DNA from: Actinoallomurus sp040655075
GTDB lineage: Bacteria > Actinomycetota > Actinomycetes > Streptosporangiales > Streptosporangiaceae
DNA: 64,000 nucleotides
Assembly (NCBI RefSeq): GCF_040655075.1
Contig: NZ_JBFAJC010000041.1
Coordinates: 35,420-99,419, forward strand
Direction of reading: 5' to 3'
Position 1 is the first letter of the stretch. Every line of letters begins with the position of its first letter. Below the pieces are notes generated by a model. That model worked only from the letters and a program-made list of their open reading frames with translations, ran no database searches and was not told the origin of the DNA. Below are positions 1 through 7,836 of this stretch, one piece after another. A program made the translations under genes and the position numbers.

Positions 1-97
1 TCGCCGAACGCGGCGGTTCCAGCCGCCTCGTCGCGGAGGCGCGACGCCTGACGAACGTCCTCCCGGGACACGGACCTACGAAAGGGATGATGGTGTC

Positions 98-556
98 GTG
101 CTGATTCGCATCGAGGCGTCACAGCTGCCCGGACGGGAGTGCGGACAAGCTCCCGGTTTTCCCGGCTATCGCAACATCCACGTCGGCGTGCAGCGGCGTG
201 ACCGCCCCGCTGAGCTCCTCGACCTGCACCCTGGCGACGCCGCCTCCGCGACATGGGAGCTGGAGGTCACCGCCGCCACCGCGACCGAGACGGGGTGGGA
301 TCTGCGCGGCCCCTACGTCCAGGGGCGTCCGGCCGGCCGGTTCGTCTACCTGTCGTGGGGCACCGTGAACGACGGCGGGCAGTTCGAAATGTTCCGGCGG
401 GCGAAGCTGTGGTTCGACGCCATCGGCCCGGACGTCCTGGAGGCGGCGGCGCGCAGCGGGCTGTTGGTGGCCCGGTTGGGGTTGACCGACGCGCGCGGCC
501 ATCCGTTGTGCGCGTCGGTCCGGCCTCCGCTGATCGAGTGGTCCGCCGGCTCCTGA
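98..556 (+). CDS. DUF5990 family protein
   Basis: A 152-residue soluble protein of the actinobacterial DUF5990 type. The recognisable parts are the N-terminal 'LPGRECG' stretch, the 'NIHVGVQRRDRPAELLDL' segment (residues about 26-43) and the following 'PGDAASATWELE'. No signal peptide or membrane segment is visible, and the biochemical role of the family is unknown to me. The GTG start at 98 is chosen because a purine-rich AAAGGG lies upstream and the family begins a few residues before the LPGR motif. An open frame entering from the window edge ends at 102-104 and would overlap this start, so the gene may be downstream in an operon whose first part is outside the window. Confidence 0.75.
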   Translation: MLIRIEASQLPGRECGQAPGFPGYRNIHVGVQRRDRPAELLDLHPGDAASATWELEVTAATATETGWDLRGPYVQGRPAGRFVYLSWGTVNDGGQFEMFRRAKLWFDAIGPDVLEAAARSGLLVARLGLTDARGHPLCASVRPPLIEWSAGS

Positions 557-634
557 ACTCCCAGCGGCCACGATGCCGTGGACGGCCGGGTCCGTACCTG
601 AGGCGCGCCGTTCCAGCCGGTCGTGACCGAGTGG

Positions 635-1822
635 TCAGCAGCCGATGCGCGAGGAGCCGACCGCCACGTCGTCGAACCAGAGGGTGTCCCGCGCGCCGCC
701 GTAGCTCTCCCAGCCGAGGCGCAGGTCGGTGGGGTGCGGGCGCCAGTTGGCCCGGCTCAGCCACTGGCGGTCGACGTCGGGGGTCGGGGTGCCGTCGAGG
801 TGGAGGCCCGCCACCTCGGTGCCGTTGAGCCAGGTGCTCATGGTGCCGTTCGTCCCGTTGATGGCGAACTCCAGGCAGGACCACTGGTTCACGGGCAGCG
901 GCACGCTCATCGCGACTCCGGCCGGGCTCTGCTCGGGCAGTGTCGCGTCGTCGGACTCGCGGTTCCACTGCAGCGCCTGGTTCTGGCCGCCGAGCCGAAG
1001 GTGCTTGCCGCCGTCGGCCGCGTCGGTGAGGGTGGTGAAGGCGACGTGGCCGGCCGGCAGCGGCTGCGTATGCCGGACGTAGTAGCGCACGTAGATCACC
1101 GATCCGGCCGCGGCCACGCCCGTCGTGTTGACGGCGAACGCGTGGTCGCAGTAGCTGCCGCCGCCGTCGACGCGGATCGACGTGCTGCCCGTGTGGGCCT
1201 GCGTGTGGTCGACAGCCACGGTGCCGGTGCCCTGGCAGTCCGGGTACGACGGCTGCCAGTCTCCGGACGGCGTCGTGCCGGTCTGGCCCTCGAAGCCGTC
1301 ACAGAACGCCGCCTGCGGGCATGACGTCGGCGTCGTAGGCGGTGTAGGCGTCGGTGTGGGAGTGCCGTCGCCGTCGCAGCGCGCACCGTTCAGCGCGAAG
1401 TCTCCCGGGACCGCGTTCTGGGTGCCGAAGGTCGCCTGGAACCCGAACGTCGTCGACCCGCCGGTCCCGAGTGTGCCGTTGTAACCGCTGTCGCGGGCGG
1501 TGACGGCCTGCCCGGACTGCGTGACCTGGGCGTTCCAGGCCGAGGTGACCTTCTGGTCCCCGGCGAACGTCCAGGTCAGCGTCCAGCTCGTGACGGGCGC
1601 GGCGTTGTTGGTGACCGTGACCTGCGCGGTGAAGCCGCCGGTCCACTGGTTGAGGGAGTAGGCCACCGCGCAGGGCGGCGCGGCGGACGCCGACCGGGCT
1701 CCCGGCACGCCGAATGCGAGCGACACCACGAGGAGCACGGCCCCGATCACCGCGGGGATCACCCCGTACGGCCACGAGAGACTCCGGAACGTCGTGGGGC
1801 GGGGGTTCGCAGGGCCGGTCAT
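635..1822 (-). CDS. Secreted protein: CBM2 plus Cip1-like C-terminal domain
   Basis: About 395 residues. A hydrophobic export segment at residues about 18-42 is followed by a family 2 carbohydrate-binding module (about 48-148, with the 'YSLNQWTGGFTAQVTVTNN' start and paired Cys at both ends). A Thr/Pro linker (about 150-163) leads to a Cys-containing domain (about 165-395) beginning 'CPQAAFCDGFEGQ' that resembles the Cip1/polysaccharide-lyase-like fold of cellulose degraders. CBM2 modules bind cellulose or xylan, so the protein probably acts outside the cell on plant polysaccharide; whether the C-terminal domain is catalytic is unknown. ATG 1822 is preferred over GTG 1828 because GAGGAG sits 5 nt before it. 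The GH12 gene at 19 kb would fit the same lifestyle. Confidence 0.75.
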   Translation of the reverse strand: MTGPANPRPTTFRSLSWPYGVIPAVIGAVLLVVSLAFGVPGARSASAAPPCAVAYSLNQWTGGFTAQVTVTNNAAPVTSWTLTWTFAGDQKVTSAWNAQVTQSGQAVTARDSGYNGTLGTGGSTTFGFQATFGTQNAVPGDFALNGARCDGDGTPTPTPTPPTTPTSCPQAAFCDGFEGQTGTTPSGDWQPSYPDCQGTGTVAVDHTQAHTGSTSIRVDGGGSYCDHAFAVNTTGVAAAGSVIYVRYYVRHTQPLPAGHVAFTTLTDAADGGKHLRLGGQNQALQWNRESDDATLPEQSPAGVAMSVPLPVNQWSCLEFAINGTNGTMSTWLNGTEVAGLHLDGTPTPDVDRQWLSRANWRPHPTDLRLGWESYGGARDTLWFDDVAVGSSRIGC

Positions 1823-1922
1823 TGGCACTCCTCACCGGGGCGGCGCGTACGCACCAGAGTGCGAGCACCTCACCGCCCCGGCAAGGATCTTCCACGTTCT
1901 TTCACGACGAGCCGGAAACGGC

Positions 1923-2363
1923 TCAGCGAGTGGGCTTCCAGCCGTGCAGGCGCATCAGGACGGCGGCCACGTGGGCGAAACGCTCCCCTTCGAGGATCGC
2001 GCCCTCCCGCCGGATGTCGTCCTCGTCGAGCTCGAACACGCGGTCCAGCCGCACGTACGACTCGCGGCCGTCACGGTCCCACGTTCCCGAGCCGAGCTCC
2101 AGCCAGTCCGGGTCGTCAGCGTGGTCGCGGCTGGACAGCATCATCGCGAGCAGCCGGCGTCCGTGACGCCCGACGACCAGCAGCGGCCGATCCTTCCCGC
2201 GCGCCGGGTCCTCCTCGTAGGGCACCCACGCCCAGACGATCTCGCCGGGGTCCGCGAGCCCGTCCAGGTCCGGGGAGTACTCCAGAGTCGCGGCCCGCTC
2301 GGGGGTGTAGATCTCCTGCACCGCTCCGCGGGCCGGCCGCGGGTCTTCACCGTGATCAAGCAT
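1923..2363 (-). CDS. PemK/MazF-like family protein
   Basis: A 146-residue cytoplasmic protein. The segment 'GEIVWAWVPYEEDPARGKDRPLLVVGR' region (residues about 40-66) is the typical N-terminal beta-strand pattern of PemK/MazF-like proteins, in which MazF enzymes cut mRNA. The rest (acidic 'LGSGTWDRDGRESYVRLDRVF') fits the longer actinobacterial branch, usually annotated as PemK-like without proven toxicity. No antitoxin-like small gene is adjacent. The gene lies 9 bp downstream of the TetR-like gene on the same strand, so the two are probably cotranscribed. Confidence 0.65.
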   Translation of the reverse strand: MLDHGEDPRPARGAVQEIYTPERAATLEYSPDLDGLADPGEIVWAWVPYEEDPARGKDRPLLVVGRHGRRLLAMMLSSRDHADDPDWLELGSGTWDRDGRESYVRLDRVFELDEDDIRREGAILEGERFAHVAAVLMRLHGWKPTR

Positions 2364-2372
2364 CTGGGCAGC

Positions 2373-3008
2373 CTATCCGGCATGGTCCGGCGCCGTTCCC
2401 TCGGCCGGAGGGCACTCCGGACGGTGACCCAGGCGGAGGCCGGCGATGATCTGGGCGACGTACGTGTCGTCCGGAGGCGCCTCACCGAGCAGCGTCTTCG
2501 TGAAGACGTGGTTGAGGCAGGCGCCGAGAAGGAGGTGGGCGGCCGCCGTGCAGTCGACGTCCGGCGCGATCCGCCCGAGCTCGCGCTCCGCGGTGAGGTA
2601 GCGCGCGACGCCCTCGTACGCCGCCTGGGGACCCAGGTCATGGGTCTGGAAGACCTGCCGGAGCCGCACCAGCTGGTCCGGGTTGGCGAAGACCGACACC
2701 TTCGCGGCCAGGATCGCCGTGTAGAAGCCGATGGTCGCCTGCGCGGCGGGAGCCAGGTTGTCGGCGACGTCGCCTTCGCCGACCCGCGAGCCCAGGTCCT
2801 TCATGACGCGCGCGTAGACGGGCAGCCGGTCCTGCAGGAGGGCCAGGTAGAGGGTCACCGCGGATTGGTCGGACGGGTCGGCGGTCACCCGGCCGGTGGC
2901 CGGGTCGCCGCGCATGATGTCGGCGGCCGCTCCGAGCACCTGATGCCGTACGGCGTCGCCGAGACCGCCCGTCGCCGAGGCCCACGCCGATTGATCATCG
3001 GATTCCAT
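2373..3008 (-). CDS. TetR-type C-terminal domain protein without visible HTH
   Basis: The C-terminal two thirds (from about residue 45, 'LYLALLQDRLPVYARVMKDLG', to the end) match the ligand-binding domain of TetR/AcrR regulators. The N-terminus keeps what looks like helix 1 ('AVRHQVLGAAADIMR', about residues 20-34). The recognition helix and turn, normally about 30 residues ending in a 'LYRHF.DK' motif, are replaced by about 20 unrelated residues (GDPATGRVTADPSDQS). Other frames do not encode the missing piece. The gene may therefore be a decayed regulator or a protein that no longer binds DNA. ATG 3008 is used; no strong ribosome binding site is seen. Confidence 0.6.
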   Translation of the reverse strand: MESDDQSAWASATGGLGDAVRHQVLGAAADIMRGDPATGRVTADPSDQSAVTLYLALLQDRLPVYARVMKDLGSRVGEGDVADNLAPAAQATIGFYTAILAAKVSVFANPDQLVRLRQVFQTHDLGPQAAYEGVARYLTAERELGRIAPDVDCTAAAHLLLGACLNHVFTKTLLGEAPPDDTYVAQIIAGLRLGHRPECPPAEGTAPDHAG

Positions 3009-3063
3009 GACGAACAAGGATCTTGTGGAGAACCGGCCCCGTCAACGCGAACGTTCCAAGGAG

Positions 3064-3708
3064 TCAGTAGCCAACGGTGAACCGGGCGCGATGGTGCCGG
3101 GGCCGCTCGGCCTCGTCGACCAAGGCCACCGCGAGATCCTCCACGGAGATCCGGGACTCCCCCTGCGCGCCGACCAGGAGCTCGTCCGTGCCGAGCCGGT
3201 ACGCGCCGGTGCGCTCGCCCGGCTCCAGGAAGGCCGGCGGGCTCACGTACGCCCAGTCGACATCCGTCTCGGCGCGGCAGACCTCGAGCTGGCCGGCGCA
3301 GGCGAGGGCGATGTCCCGCCATGCGGGCGGGAAGTCCGGGTCCTCGACGACGGTGCGGCCACCGGTGCCGGGCACGGTCAGGGTCGCGGCGCCGCCGACG
3401 ACCAGCAGCCGGACATCGGTCCCGGCCAGCCCGGCCAGCAGCGCCTTGGTGCCGGTGACGAGCTCGTGCTCCTGGCCGGGAGCGGGGCGGGTGGCGCTGA
3501 TGACGACGTCCTGGCCGGTGGCGAGCGCCGCGACGTCGTCGGCGTTCCGGGCGTCCCCGGTACGGGGGTACGCGGCGGCGGGCAGTTCGCCGAACCGGGC
3601 CCGGCTCCGTACGACTGCGGTGACCTCGTGGCCGCGGGACAGCGCCTCGGCCACGACCCGGGCGCCGACGCCGCCCGCGGCTCCGAACACGGTGATGCGC
3701 ATCGTCAT
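3064..3708 (-). CDS. NAD(P)H-binding (NmrA-like) oxidoreductase
   Basis: About 214 residues, an atypical short-chain reductase of the NAD(P)-binding/NmrA-like group. The Rossmann glycine motif 'GAAGGVG' stands at residues about 9-15, followed by a charged strand 'AVVRSRARF'. The C-terminal half carries the usual 'RISVEDLAVALVDEAE' region. It overlaps the upstream exporter gene by ATGA at 3705-3708, so translation is likely coupled; an alternative ATG at 3702 has better spacing from AAGGAG. With the exporter it forms a two-gene operon divergent from the MarR regulator, suggesting a small detoxification unit. The substrate is unknown. Confidence 0.75.
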   Translation of the reverse strand: MTMRITVFGAAGGVGARVVAEALSRGHEVTAVVRSRARFGELPAAAYPRTGDARNADDVAALATGQDVVISATRPAPGQEHELVTGTKALLAGLAGTDVRLLVVGGAATLTVPGTGGRTVVEDPDFPPAWRDIALACAGQLEVCRAETDVDWAYVSPPAFLEPGERTGAYRLGTDELLVGAQGESRISVEDLAVALVDEAERPRHHRARFTVGY

Positions 3709-4643
3709 GTACTCCTTCGCGTGGTGACGGGGGTGGGGATGGTCGTGGTCTCCAAGCGCCGCCTGGCGGGGGTCTGGCCGGCCAGCGTGCCGCCGAGGGC
3801 GAGGGCCATGCCCACCACCTGCAGCGGGGCCAGGGCCTGGCCGAGGGCCGCCCAGCCGATGACGGCCGCGGACAGCGGACTGAGCAGGGCGAGGAAGGAC
3901 ACCGAGGTGGCGGGGAGCCGGGAGATGCCGCGGAACCACAGCCAGTACGCCGTGGCCGTGCCGACCACTCCGAGGTAGAGGTAGCCGCCGACGGCGCGCC
4001 CGTCGAGGGCGGGCGGCGGGCCCTCGATGAGGAGGGCGACGGGCACGAGCAGCAGCCCGCCGGCGGTGAGCTGCCAGGCGGTGAGGGTGAGCGGCCCCAC
4101 CCCTTCGGGACGGCCCCAGCGCTTGGTGAGCACCGTGCCCGCCGACATCGACGCGGCCCCGGCCAGCCCGGCGAGCACTCCCACCACGTCGAGCCGCGCG
4201 TCGGCGCGCAGGACGACGAGGCCCACTCCCGCGAGCCCCGTCAGGGCGGCCAGCAGCTTGCGCGCGGCCGGCCGCTCGGCGAGCAGCAGGGCCGCGAAGC
4301 CGAGGGCGAAGAGCGGGCCCCCGGCGCCGAGCACCGCCGCGACGCCGCCGGGCAGCCGGTAGGCGGCCAGGAAGAGCAGGGGGAAGAACGCGCCGATGTT
4401 CAGCAGACCCAGCACCGTCGCTCGCCAGAGCCACGCCCCGCGCGGGAGGACGCGGGTGACGGCGAGCAGTGCCAGGCCGGCGGGCAGGGCCCGCATCGTC
4501 GCGGTGAACAGCGGGCGGCCGGGCGGCAGGAACTCGGTGGTGACCGCGTAGGTCGACCCCCAGGTGAGGGGGGTGAGCGCGGTGAGGGCCAGGTCGCGGA
4601 CGTTCGGCAGGGAGACGCCGCGCCGCGCCGTGAGGGCGGCCAT
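3705..4643 (-). CDS. EamA/DMT family transporter
   Basis: About 312 residues with ten predicted hydrophobic segments arranged as two EamA repeats. The first starts near 'LTPLTWGSTYAVTTEFLPPG' and the second near 'AGLAGAASMSAGTVLTKRWG'. Proteins of this superfamily export metabolites or amino-acid-like compounds across the inner membrane; the substrate cannot be told from sequence. ATG 4643 has AAGGAG 7 nt upstream. Expression is probably controlled by the divergent MarR protein through the TCAACGTTGA sites in the shared intergenic region. The 3' end overlaps the next gene by ATGA. Confidence 0.8.
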   Translation of the reverse strand: MAALTARRGVSLPNVRDLALTALTPLTWGSTYAVTTEFLPPGRPLFTATMRALPAGLALLAVTRVLPRGAWLWRATVLGLLNIGAFFPLLFLAAYRLPGGVAAVLGAGGPLFALGFAALLLAERPAARKLLAALTGLAGVGLVVLRADARLDVVGVLAGLAGAASMSAGTVLTKRWGRPEGVGPLTLTAWQLTAGGLLLVPVALLIEGPPPALDGRAVGGYLYLGVVGTATAYWLWFRGISRLPATSVSFLALLSPLSAAVIGWAALGQALAPLQVVGMALALGGTLAGQTPARRRLETTTIPTPVTTRRST

Positions 4644-4666
4644 GGGATAACTCCTTATTAAGAATC

Positions 4667-4738
4667 TCAACGTTGAAATATCAGCACGACGGTATGCTCA
4701 ACGTCAAGTAGATGAACGTTGAGATTGTTCGCGTTGAG
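4667..4738. promoter_or_regulatory. MarR operator region (TCAACGTTGA sites)
   Basis: The 106-bp divergent spacer holds a perfect 10-bp palindrome TCAACGTTGA (4667-4676), an inverted pair CTCAACGT (4697-4704) / ACGTTGAG (4716-4723) and a further CGTTGAG (4732-4738). The repeated motif lies between the EamA gene and the MarR gene, where autorepression and repression of the exporter would be expected. Binding is an inference from position and symmetry. Confidence 0.65.
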
Positions 4739-4749
4739 AGGTGTGCTCG

Positions 4750-5250
4750 ATGAGCGATGCGGTGGACCGGATCCTCGCCCAGTGGCGGAGCGAGCGCCCC
4801 GACGTCGACGTGTGGCCCATGGGGGTCATCGGCCGGATCACCCGGCTGTCACGGGTCCTGGACCGGGAGCTGAAGGAGTTCTTCGCCGGTCACGGCCTCG
4901 AACACTGGGAGTTCGACGTCCTGGCCACCCTCCGCCGCTCCGGCCCCCCGTACACGCTGACGGCGGGGGCCCTCAACCGGGCCGCCATGGTGACCTCCGG
5001 CGCGATCACCAACCGGATCGACCGGCTCTCCGCCCGGGGGCTGGTCGAGCGGGTCCCGGACGAGGAGGATCGGCGGTCCGTACGGGTCCGGCTGACCGAC
5101 CGCGGCCGGACCTTGGTCGACGAGGTCGTCGGCCTCCACGTCGCGAACGAGGTCCGCCTGCTCGGCGCGCTGGCCCCGGACGACCGGGACCGGCTGGCGG
5201 GCCTGCTCCGCGGCCTGCTCGAGTCCCTGGGCGACACTTCCATCGATTAG
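4750..5250 (+). CDS. MarR family transcriptional regulator
   Basis: A 166-residue winged-helix regulator. The recognition region 'LTAGALNRAAMVTSGAITNRIDRLSARGLVERV' region (residues about 72-104) and the wing 'PDEEDRRSVRVRLTDRGR' are classic MarR. ATG 4750 follows GAGAGG by about 8 nt; a GTG at 4741 is possible. The gene is divergent from the EamA exporter and its NAD(P)-binding partner, so it very likely represses that operon and itself through the palindromes in the spacer, and releases it when a small aromatic or toxic ligand binds. Confidence 0.85.
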   Translation: MSDAVDRILAQWRSERPDVDVWPMGVIGRITRLSRVLDRELKEFFAGHGLEHWEFDVLATLRRSGPPYTLTAGALNRAAMVTSGAITNRIDRLSARGLVERVPDEEDRRSVRVRLTDRGRTLVDEVVGLHVANEVRLLGALAPDDRDRLAGLLRGLLESLGDTSID

Positions 5251-5251
5251 G

Positions 5252-5288
5252 ACACGTCCGGAAATCGCACACGTCCGGAAACTCCGGA
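5252..5288 (+). repeat. 13-bp direct repeat ACACGTCCGGAAA
   Basis: ACACGTCCGGAAA occurs at 5252-5264 and again at 5269-5281, 17 bp apart. The second copy runs into an inverted repeat TCCGGAAACTCCGGA (5274-5288). It lies just downstream of marR and about 100 bp before the lipoprotein/OmpA operon. It could be a regulator site for that operon; no family can be named. Confidence 0.4.
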
Positions 5289-5388
5289 CGCTACGGTAAA
5301 GCTCCGGTAAATCGACACCCGGCCGTCGTGGCGCGCCGATCGAGCGTCACGGCCGGCCTGGACGACGTTTCCGTTCTCAGGGGGATCA

Positions 5389-5955
5389 GTGAGAGTCATC
5401 CGCAGGAGCGCCTCGGCCGTCGCCCTCGCCGGGGTCCTCACGGCCGGGCTGTCCGGCTGCTTCGGCGACGACGAGAGCGGCGGGTCCAAGGCGCAGGGCG
5501 GCTCCGGCACGACGGCGTCCAAGGGCGGCGTGACGGTCGCGAAGGCCGACAAGCCGATCGCGCAGGCGACGTTCCCCTCCCCGATCGCGGCGGGGGCCAC
5601 CGTCGACCTCGCGATCCTCGGCCTGAAGGTCGACGGCAGACTCGCCGATCTCACGATCTCGATGACCCCGCACGTGCGCTCCGCCGGGTCCACGCAGCGG
5701 GTGACGCCCTACCTCCTCAACGGCGGCACCTCGCTCGGCGTCTTCCTCATCGACACCGAGAACCTCAAGCGCTACCTGGTGGTCAAGGACAGCTCCGGCA
5801 AGGACCTGCAGACGGACTACGTCACGACGAACCTCGCCAACGACCAGCCGGGCCAGCTGAGCTTCACGTTCGCCGCGCCGCCGAAGGGCGTGGACCGGAT
5901 CGACGTGCAGATCGGCAACTGGCCGACCTTCCACAACGTGCCGATCGAGCGGTGA
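5389..5955 (+). CDS. Putative lipoprotein of unknown function
   Basis: 188 residues with a type II signal peptide: basic start MRVIRR, hydrophobic core, lipobox LSGC with Cys at about residue 24. A Gly/Ser-rich stretch (about 25-50) leads into a beta-rich domain (about 60-188) without motifs I recognise. It would be anchored on the outer face of the membrane. The GTG start follows GGGGGATCA. The gene overlaps the next one, an OmpA-domain protein, by GTGA, so the two are made together and may interact at the cell envelope. Confidence 0.65.
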   Translation: MRVIRRSASAVALAGVLTAGLSGCFGDDESGGSKAQGGSGTTASKGGVTVAKADKPIAQATFPSPIAAGATVDLAILGLKVDGRLADLTISMTPHVRSAGSTQRVTPYLLNGGTSLGVFLIDTENLKRYLVVKDSSGKDLQTDYVTTNLANDQPGQLSFTFAAPPKGVDRIDVQIGNWPTFHNVPIER

Positions 5956-6497
5956 CCGGGATGCGTTCACTCCTGGTCGGCGCGGCGCTCGCGCCGGCCT
6001 TGCTGTTCCTGCCCGGGGCGGCGAGCGCCGGCGACGTCCCCGACGCGAACCTCCGGCAGTCCGTCCAGTCCATCGCCGTGGCGGACGGCGTACGCGACAT
6101 CGACCTCGGGCACTCGGTGATCCCGCTGGAGGAGAAGGAGACGTCCGGCGGGCAGATCACCGTGCGGATCGCCGCGGACGTCCTCTTCGACTTCGGCAAG
6201 GCCACGCTGACCGACGTCGCGCGGCGCCGGATCGCCGCGATCGCGAAACAGATCCACGGGCCGACGCGGGTCGCCGGGTTCACCGACGCCATCGGCTCCC
6301 CCGCGCACAACCGCACGCTCTCGACGCAGCGGGCCGAGGCGGTGCGCGCCGAGCTCGCCCGACAGCTCAAGGTGACGATCACGGCGGTCGGCTATGGCGA
6401 GGCGCGTCCGGTCGCGCCGAACCGGACGCCGGACGGCAAGGACGACCCCGTCGGCCGCGCCAAGAATCGTCGCGTGGAGATCTCCTATAAGCAGTAG
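5952..6497 (+). CDS. Secreted OmpA-family (peptidoglycan-binding) protein
   Basis: About 181 residues. A Sec signal peptide (residues about 4-26, ending ASA|G) is followed by an OmpA C-terminal domain (about 70-181) with 'VLFDFGKATL', 'VAGFTDAIGSPAHNRTLSTQRAEAVR' region and 'NRRVEI', which in this fold bind diaminopimelate of peptidoglycan. The protein is thus expected to be held at the cell wall, perhaps bridging to the upstream lipoprotein. GTG 5952 gives a GTGA overlap with that gene; ATG 5961 is an alternative start. The gene ends 1 bp from the convergent lipoprotein gene. Confidence 0.75.
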   Translation: MTGMRSLLVGAALAPALLFLPGAASAGDVPDANLRQSVQSIAVADGVRDIDLGHSVIPLEEKETSGGQITVRIAADVLFDFGKATLTDVARRRIAAIAKQIHGPTRVAGFTDAIGSPAHNRTLSTQRAEAVRAELARQLKVTITAVGYGEARPVAPNRTPDGKDDPVGRAKNRRVEISYKQ

Positions 6498-6498
6498 C

Positions 6499-6939
6499 TC
6501 AGGTGGTGTCGAAGCAGCCGTCGAACTCCCACAGCGGGTTGGTGACGGTCGCGCCGTCCGCTGCGACGATCATCTGCTGGCCGTTCAGGTCCGCCGGGCC
6601 GTCGCCGTCCGCGGCGTAGCAGCCGTTCGTCTGGACGTGCAGCTGGTACGACGCGGTCGCCGGAACGGCCGGTCCGGCGTTGAACCAGGTCACCGTGCAG
6701 GTCCAGTCGTTGCCCGCGCCCTGGTCCGGGGTGGACGGCCCGCCCTTGGCGCAGGACGCCTTCGCGCGCATCGACGCCGCCGTGACCGTACGGCCCCGCA
6801 GCGACTGCTGGAGCACGTAGAGGTTGGCGAACGTCGGCGCGACGGCGGTGTTCAGCCGGTCGGCGGTGATGCCGGACGATCCACAGCCGGTGGTCGCCAG
6901 TAGGACGGCCGCGAGCGCGGCGGTCGCTCCCCATCGCAT
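6499..6939 (-). CDS. Putative lipoprotein, last gene of ABC operon
   Basis: 146 residues starting MRWGATAALAAVLLATTGC, a clear lipoprotein signal with Cys at about residue 19. The mature part has four Cys that could form two disulfides and shows no family I know. ATG 6939 lies 4 bp beyond the stop of the ABC permease gene and has GAGGG about 8 nt upstream. It follows the permease, so it probably acts outside the membrane with that ABC system, perhaps as an accessory or immunity-like factor; this is inference from position only. Confidence 0.65.
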   Translation of the reverse strand: MRWGATAALAAVLLATTGCGSSGITADRLNTAVAPTFANLYVLQQSLRGRTVTAASMRAKASCAKGGPSTPDQGAGNDWTCTVTWFNAGPAVPATASYQLHVQTNGCYAADGDGPADLNGQQMIVAADGATVTNPLWEFDGCFDTT

Positions 6940-6943
6940 GGTC

Positions 6944-7801
6944 TCAGCCCTCGGTGATGTCACGGCGGCGCAGCAGCGCGTGCGCGCCGACGACGCAGAC
7001 GACGAAGTAGACGGCGCTGACGGCGACGCCCTGTGCCAACGGCCCGGCGAACGACGGCTCGGTGAACAGGCCGTGCCAGGCCCCGAACGCCGTGGTGGGC
7101 AGCAGCATCCGGACGACCTCCGGAGCGTTGACCAGCGATGCCAGCTGCAATGCCAGGCCGACGACGACCGGGCCGCCGATGCCGACCGCGCTGTTCCGGC
7201 TCGCGACCGACAGCAGCAGCCCGAAGGCCGTGAACGCCAGGACGGGCGGCAGCACCGTCGCCCAGGCGGTCAGCACCAGGGCCGTGCAGTGGCCCGGCTG
7301 CAGGAGCGTCCCGGACAGCCCGATCAGCGGCTGCCGGCCGACCAGCAGCACCCCCGCGGCCAGGCTCGACAGCGCCACGAGCACGGTCATCGCCACCGAG
7401 TACGTCATGGCGGCGAGCGCCTTGCCGGTGAAGACCTGCGAGCGGCTCCGGGACCGGGTCAGGATGGTCTTCCAGGTCCCGTACCGGTCCTCGCAGGAGA
7501 AGATGTCACCCGCGACGACACCGGTGAGGGCCGGGAGCGCCCACTGGCCGGCGAAGCCGAGCACGACGAGCGGGATCGCGAAGCCGGAGTCGTGCACCCA
7601 GCGGCCGAACAGGGTGTCCTGCGGGGTGTTGCTCTGGACGTTCAGCGCCGACACGAACAGGAACGGGGCCAGCAGGCACACGATCGCCGTGGCCTGGACC
7701 TTCACCTGCCGGACGAGCTTGGCCAGCTCGCACCGGTAGACGACCCACGACCCACCGCGCGCCGCCGTAAGGGGCTCGGGGGGCGCCGCGACCGCCGTCA
7801 T
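6944..7801 (-). CDS. ABC transporter permease (ABC-2 type)
   Basis: 285 residues with six hydrophobic segments, the first near residues 38-58 and the last near 258-276 before the C-terminal 'LLRRRDITEG'. The conserved 'FSCEDRYGTWKTILTRSRSRSQVFTGK' region (about 105-131) is the cytoplasmic loop typical of ABC-2 permeases that export drugs, peptides or lipids. It works with the ATPase encoded just upstream. Translation is probably linked to a 12-codon ORF that overlaps its ATG. Confidence 0.8.
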   Translation of the reverse strand: MTAVAAPPEPLTAARGGSWVVYRCELAKLVRQVKVQATAIVCLLAPFLFVSALNVQSNTPQDTLFGRWVHDSGFAIPLVVLGFAGQWALPALTGVVAGDIFSCEDRYGTWKTILTRSRSRSQVFTGKALAAMTYSVAMTVLVALSSLAAGVLLVGRQPLIGLSGTLLQPGHCTALVLTAWATVLPPVLAFTAFGLLLSVASRNSAVGIGGPVVVGLALQLASLVNAPEVVRMLLPTTAFGAWHGLFTEPSFAGPLAQGVAVSAVYFVVCVVGAHALLRRRDITEG

Positions 7802-7836
7802 CGGACCGCCTCTTGGGGTGCCGCGACCATCGTCAT
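7798..7836 (-). CDS. 12-codon coupling ORF between ABC ATPase and permease
   Basis: Encodes MTMVAAPQEAVR. Its ATG overlaps the ATPase stop (ATGA, 7833-7836) and its TGA overlaps the permease ATG (ATGA, 7798-7801). Its first codons are nearly identical to the start of the permease (MTAVAAPPE), showing a duplicated start region about 35 bp apart. It may be the remnant of a deleted second permease or a translation relay. Whether the peptide is made is unknown. Confidence 0.5.
   Translation of the reverse strand: MTMVAAPQEAVR

Noticed and set aside
1..97. 3' end of an upstream gene
   Set aside because: Two frames are open to stops at 49-51 and 102-104 but fewer than 35 codons are visible and no family can be recognised.
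1923..3008. Toxin-antitoxin pair of the PemK-like gene with the TetR-like gene
   Set aside because: The TetR-like protein is not of any antitoxin type and is a degraded regulator; adjacency alone is not enough.
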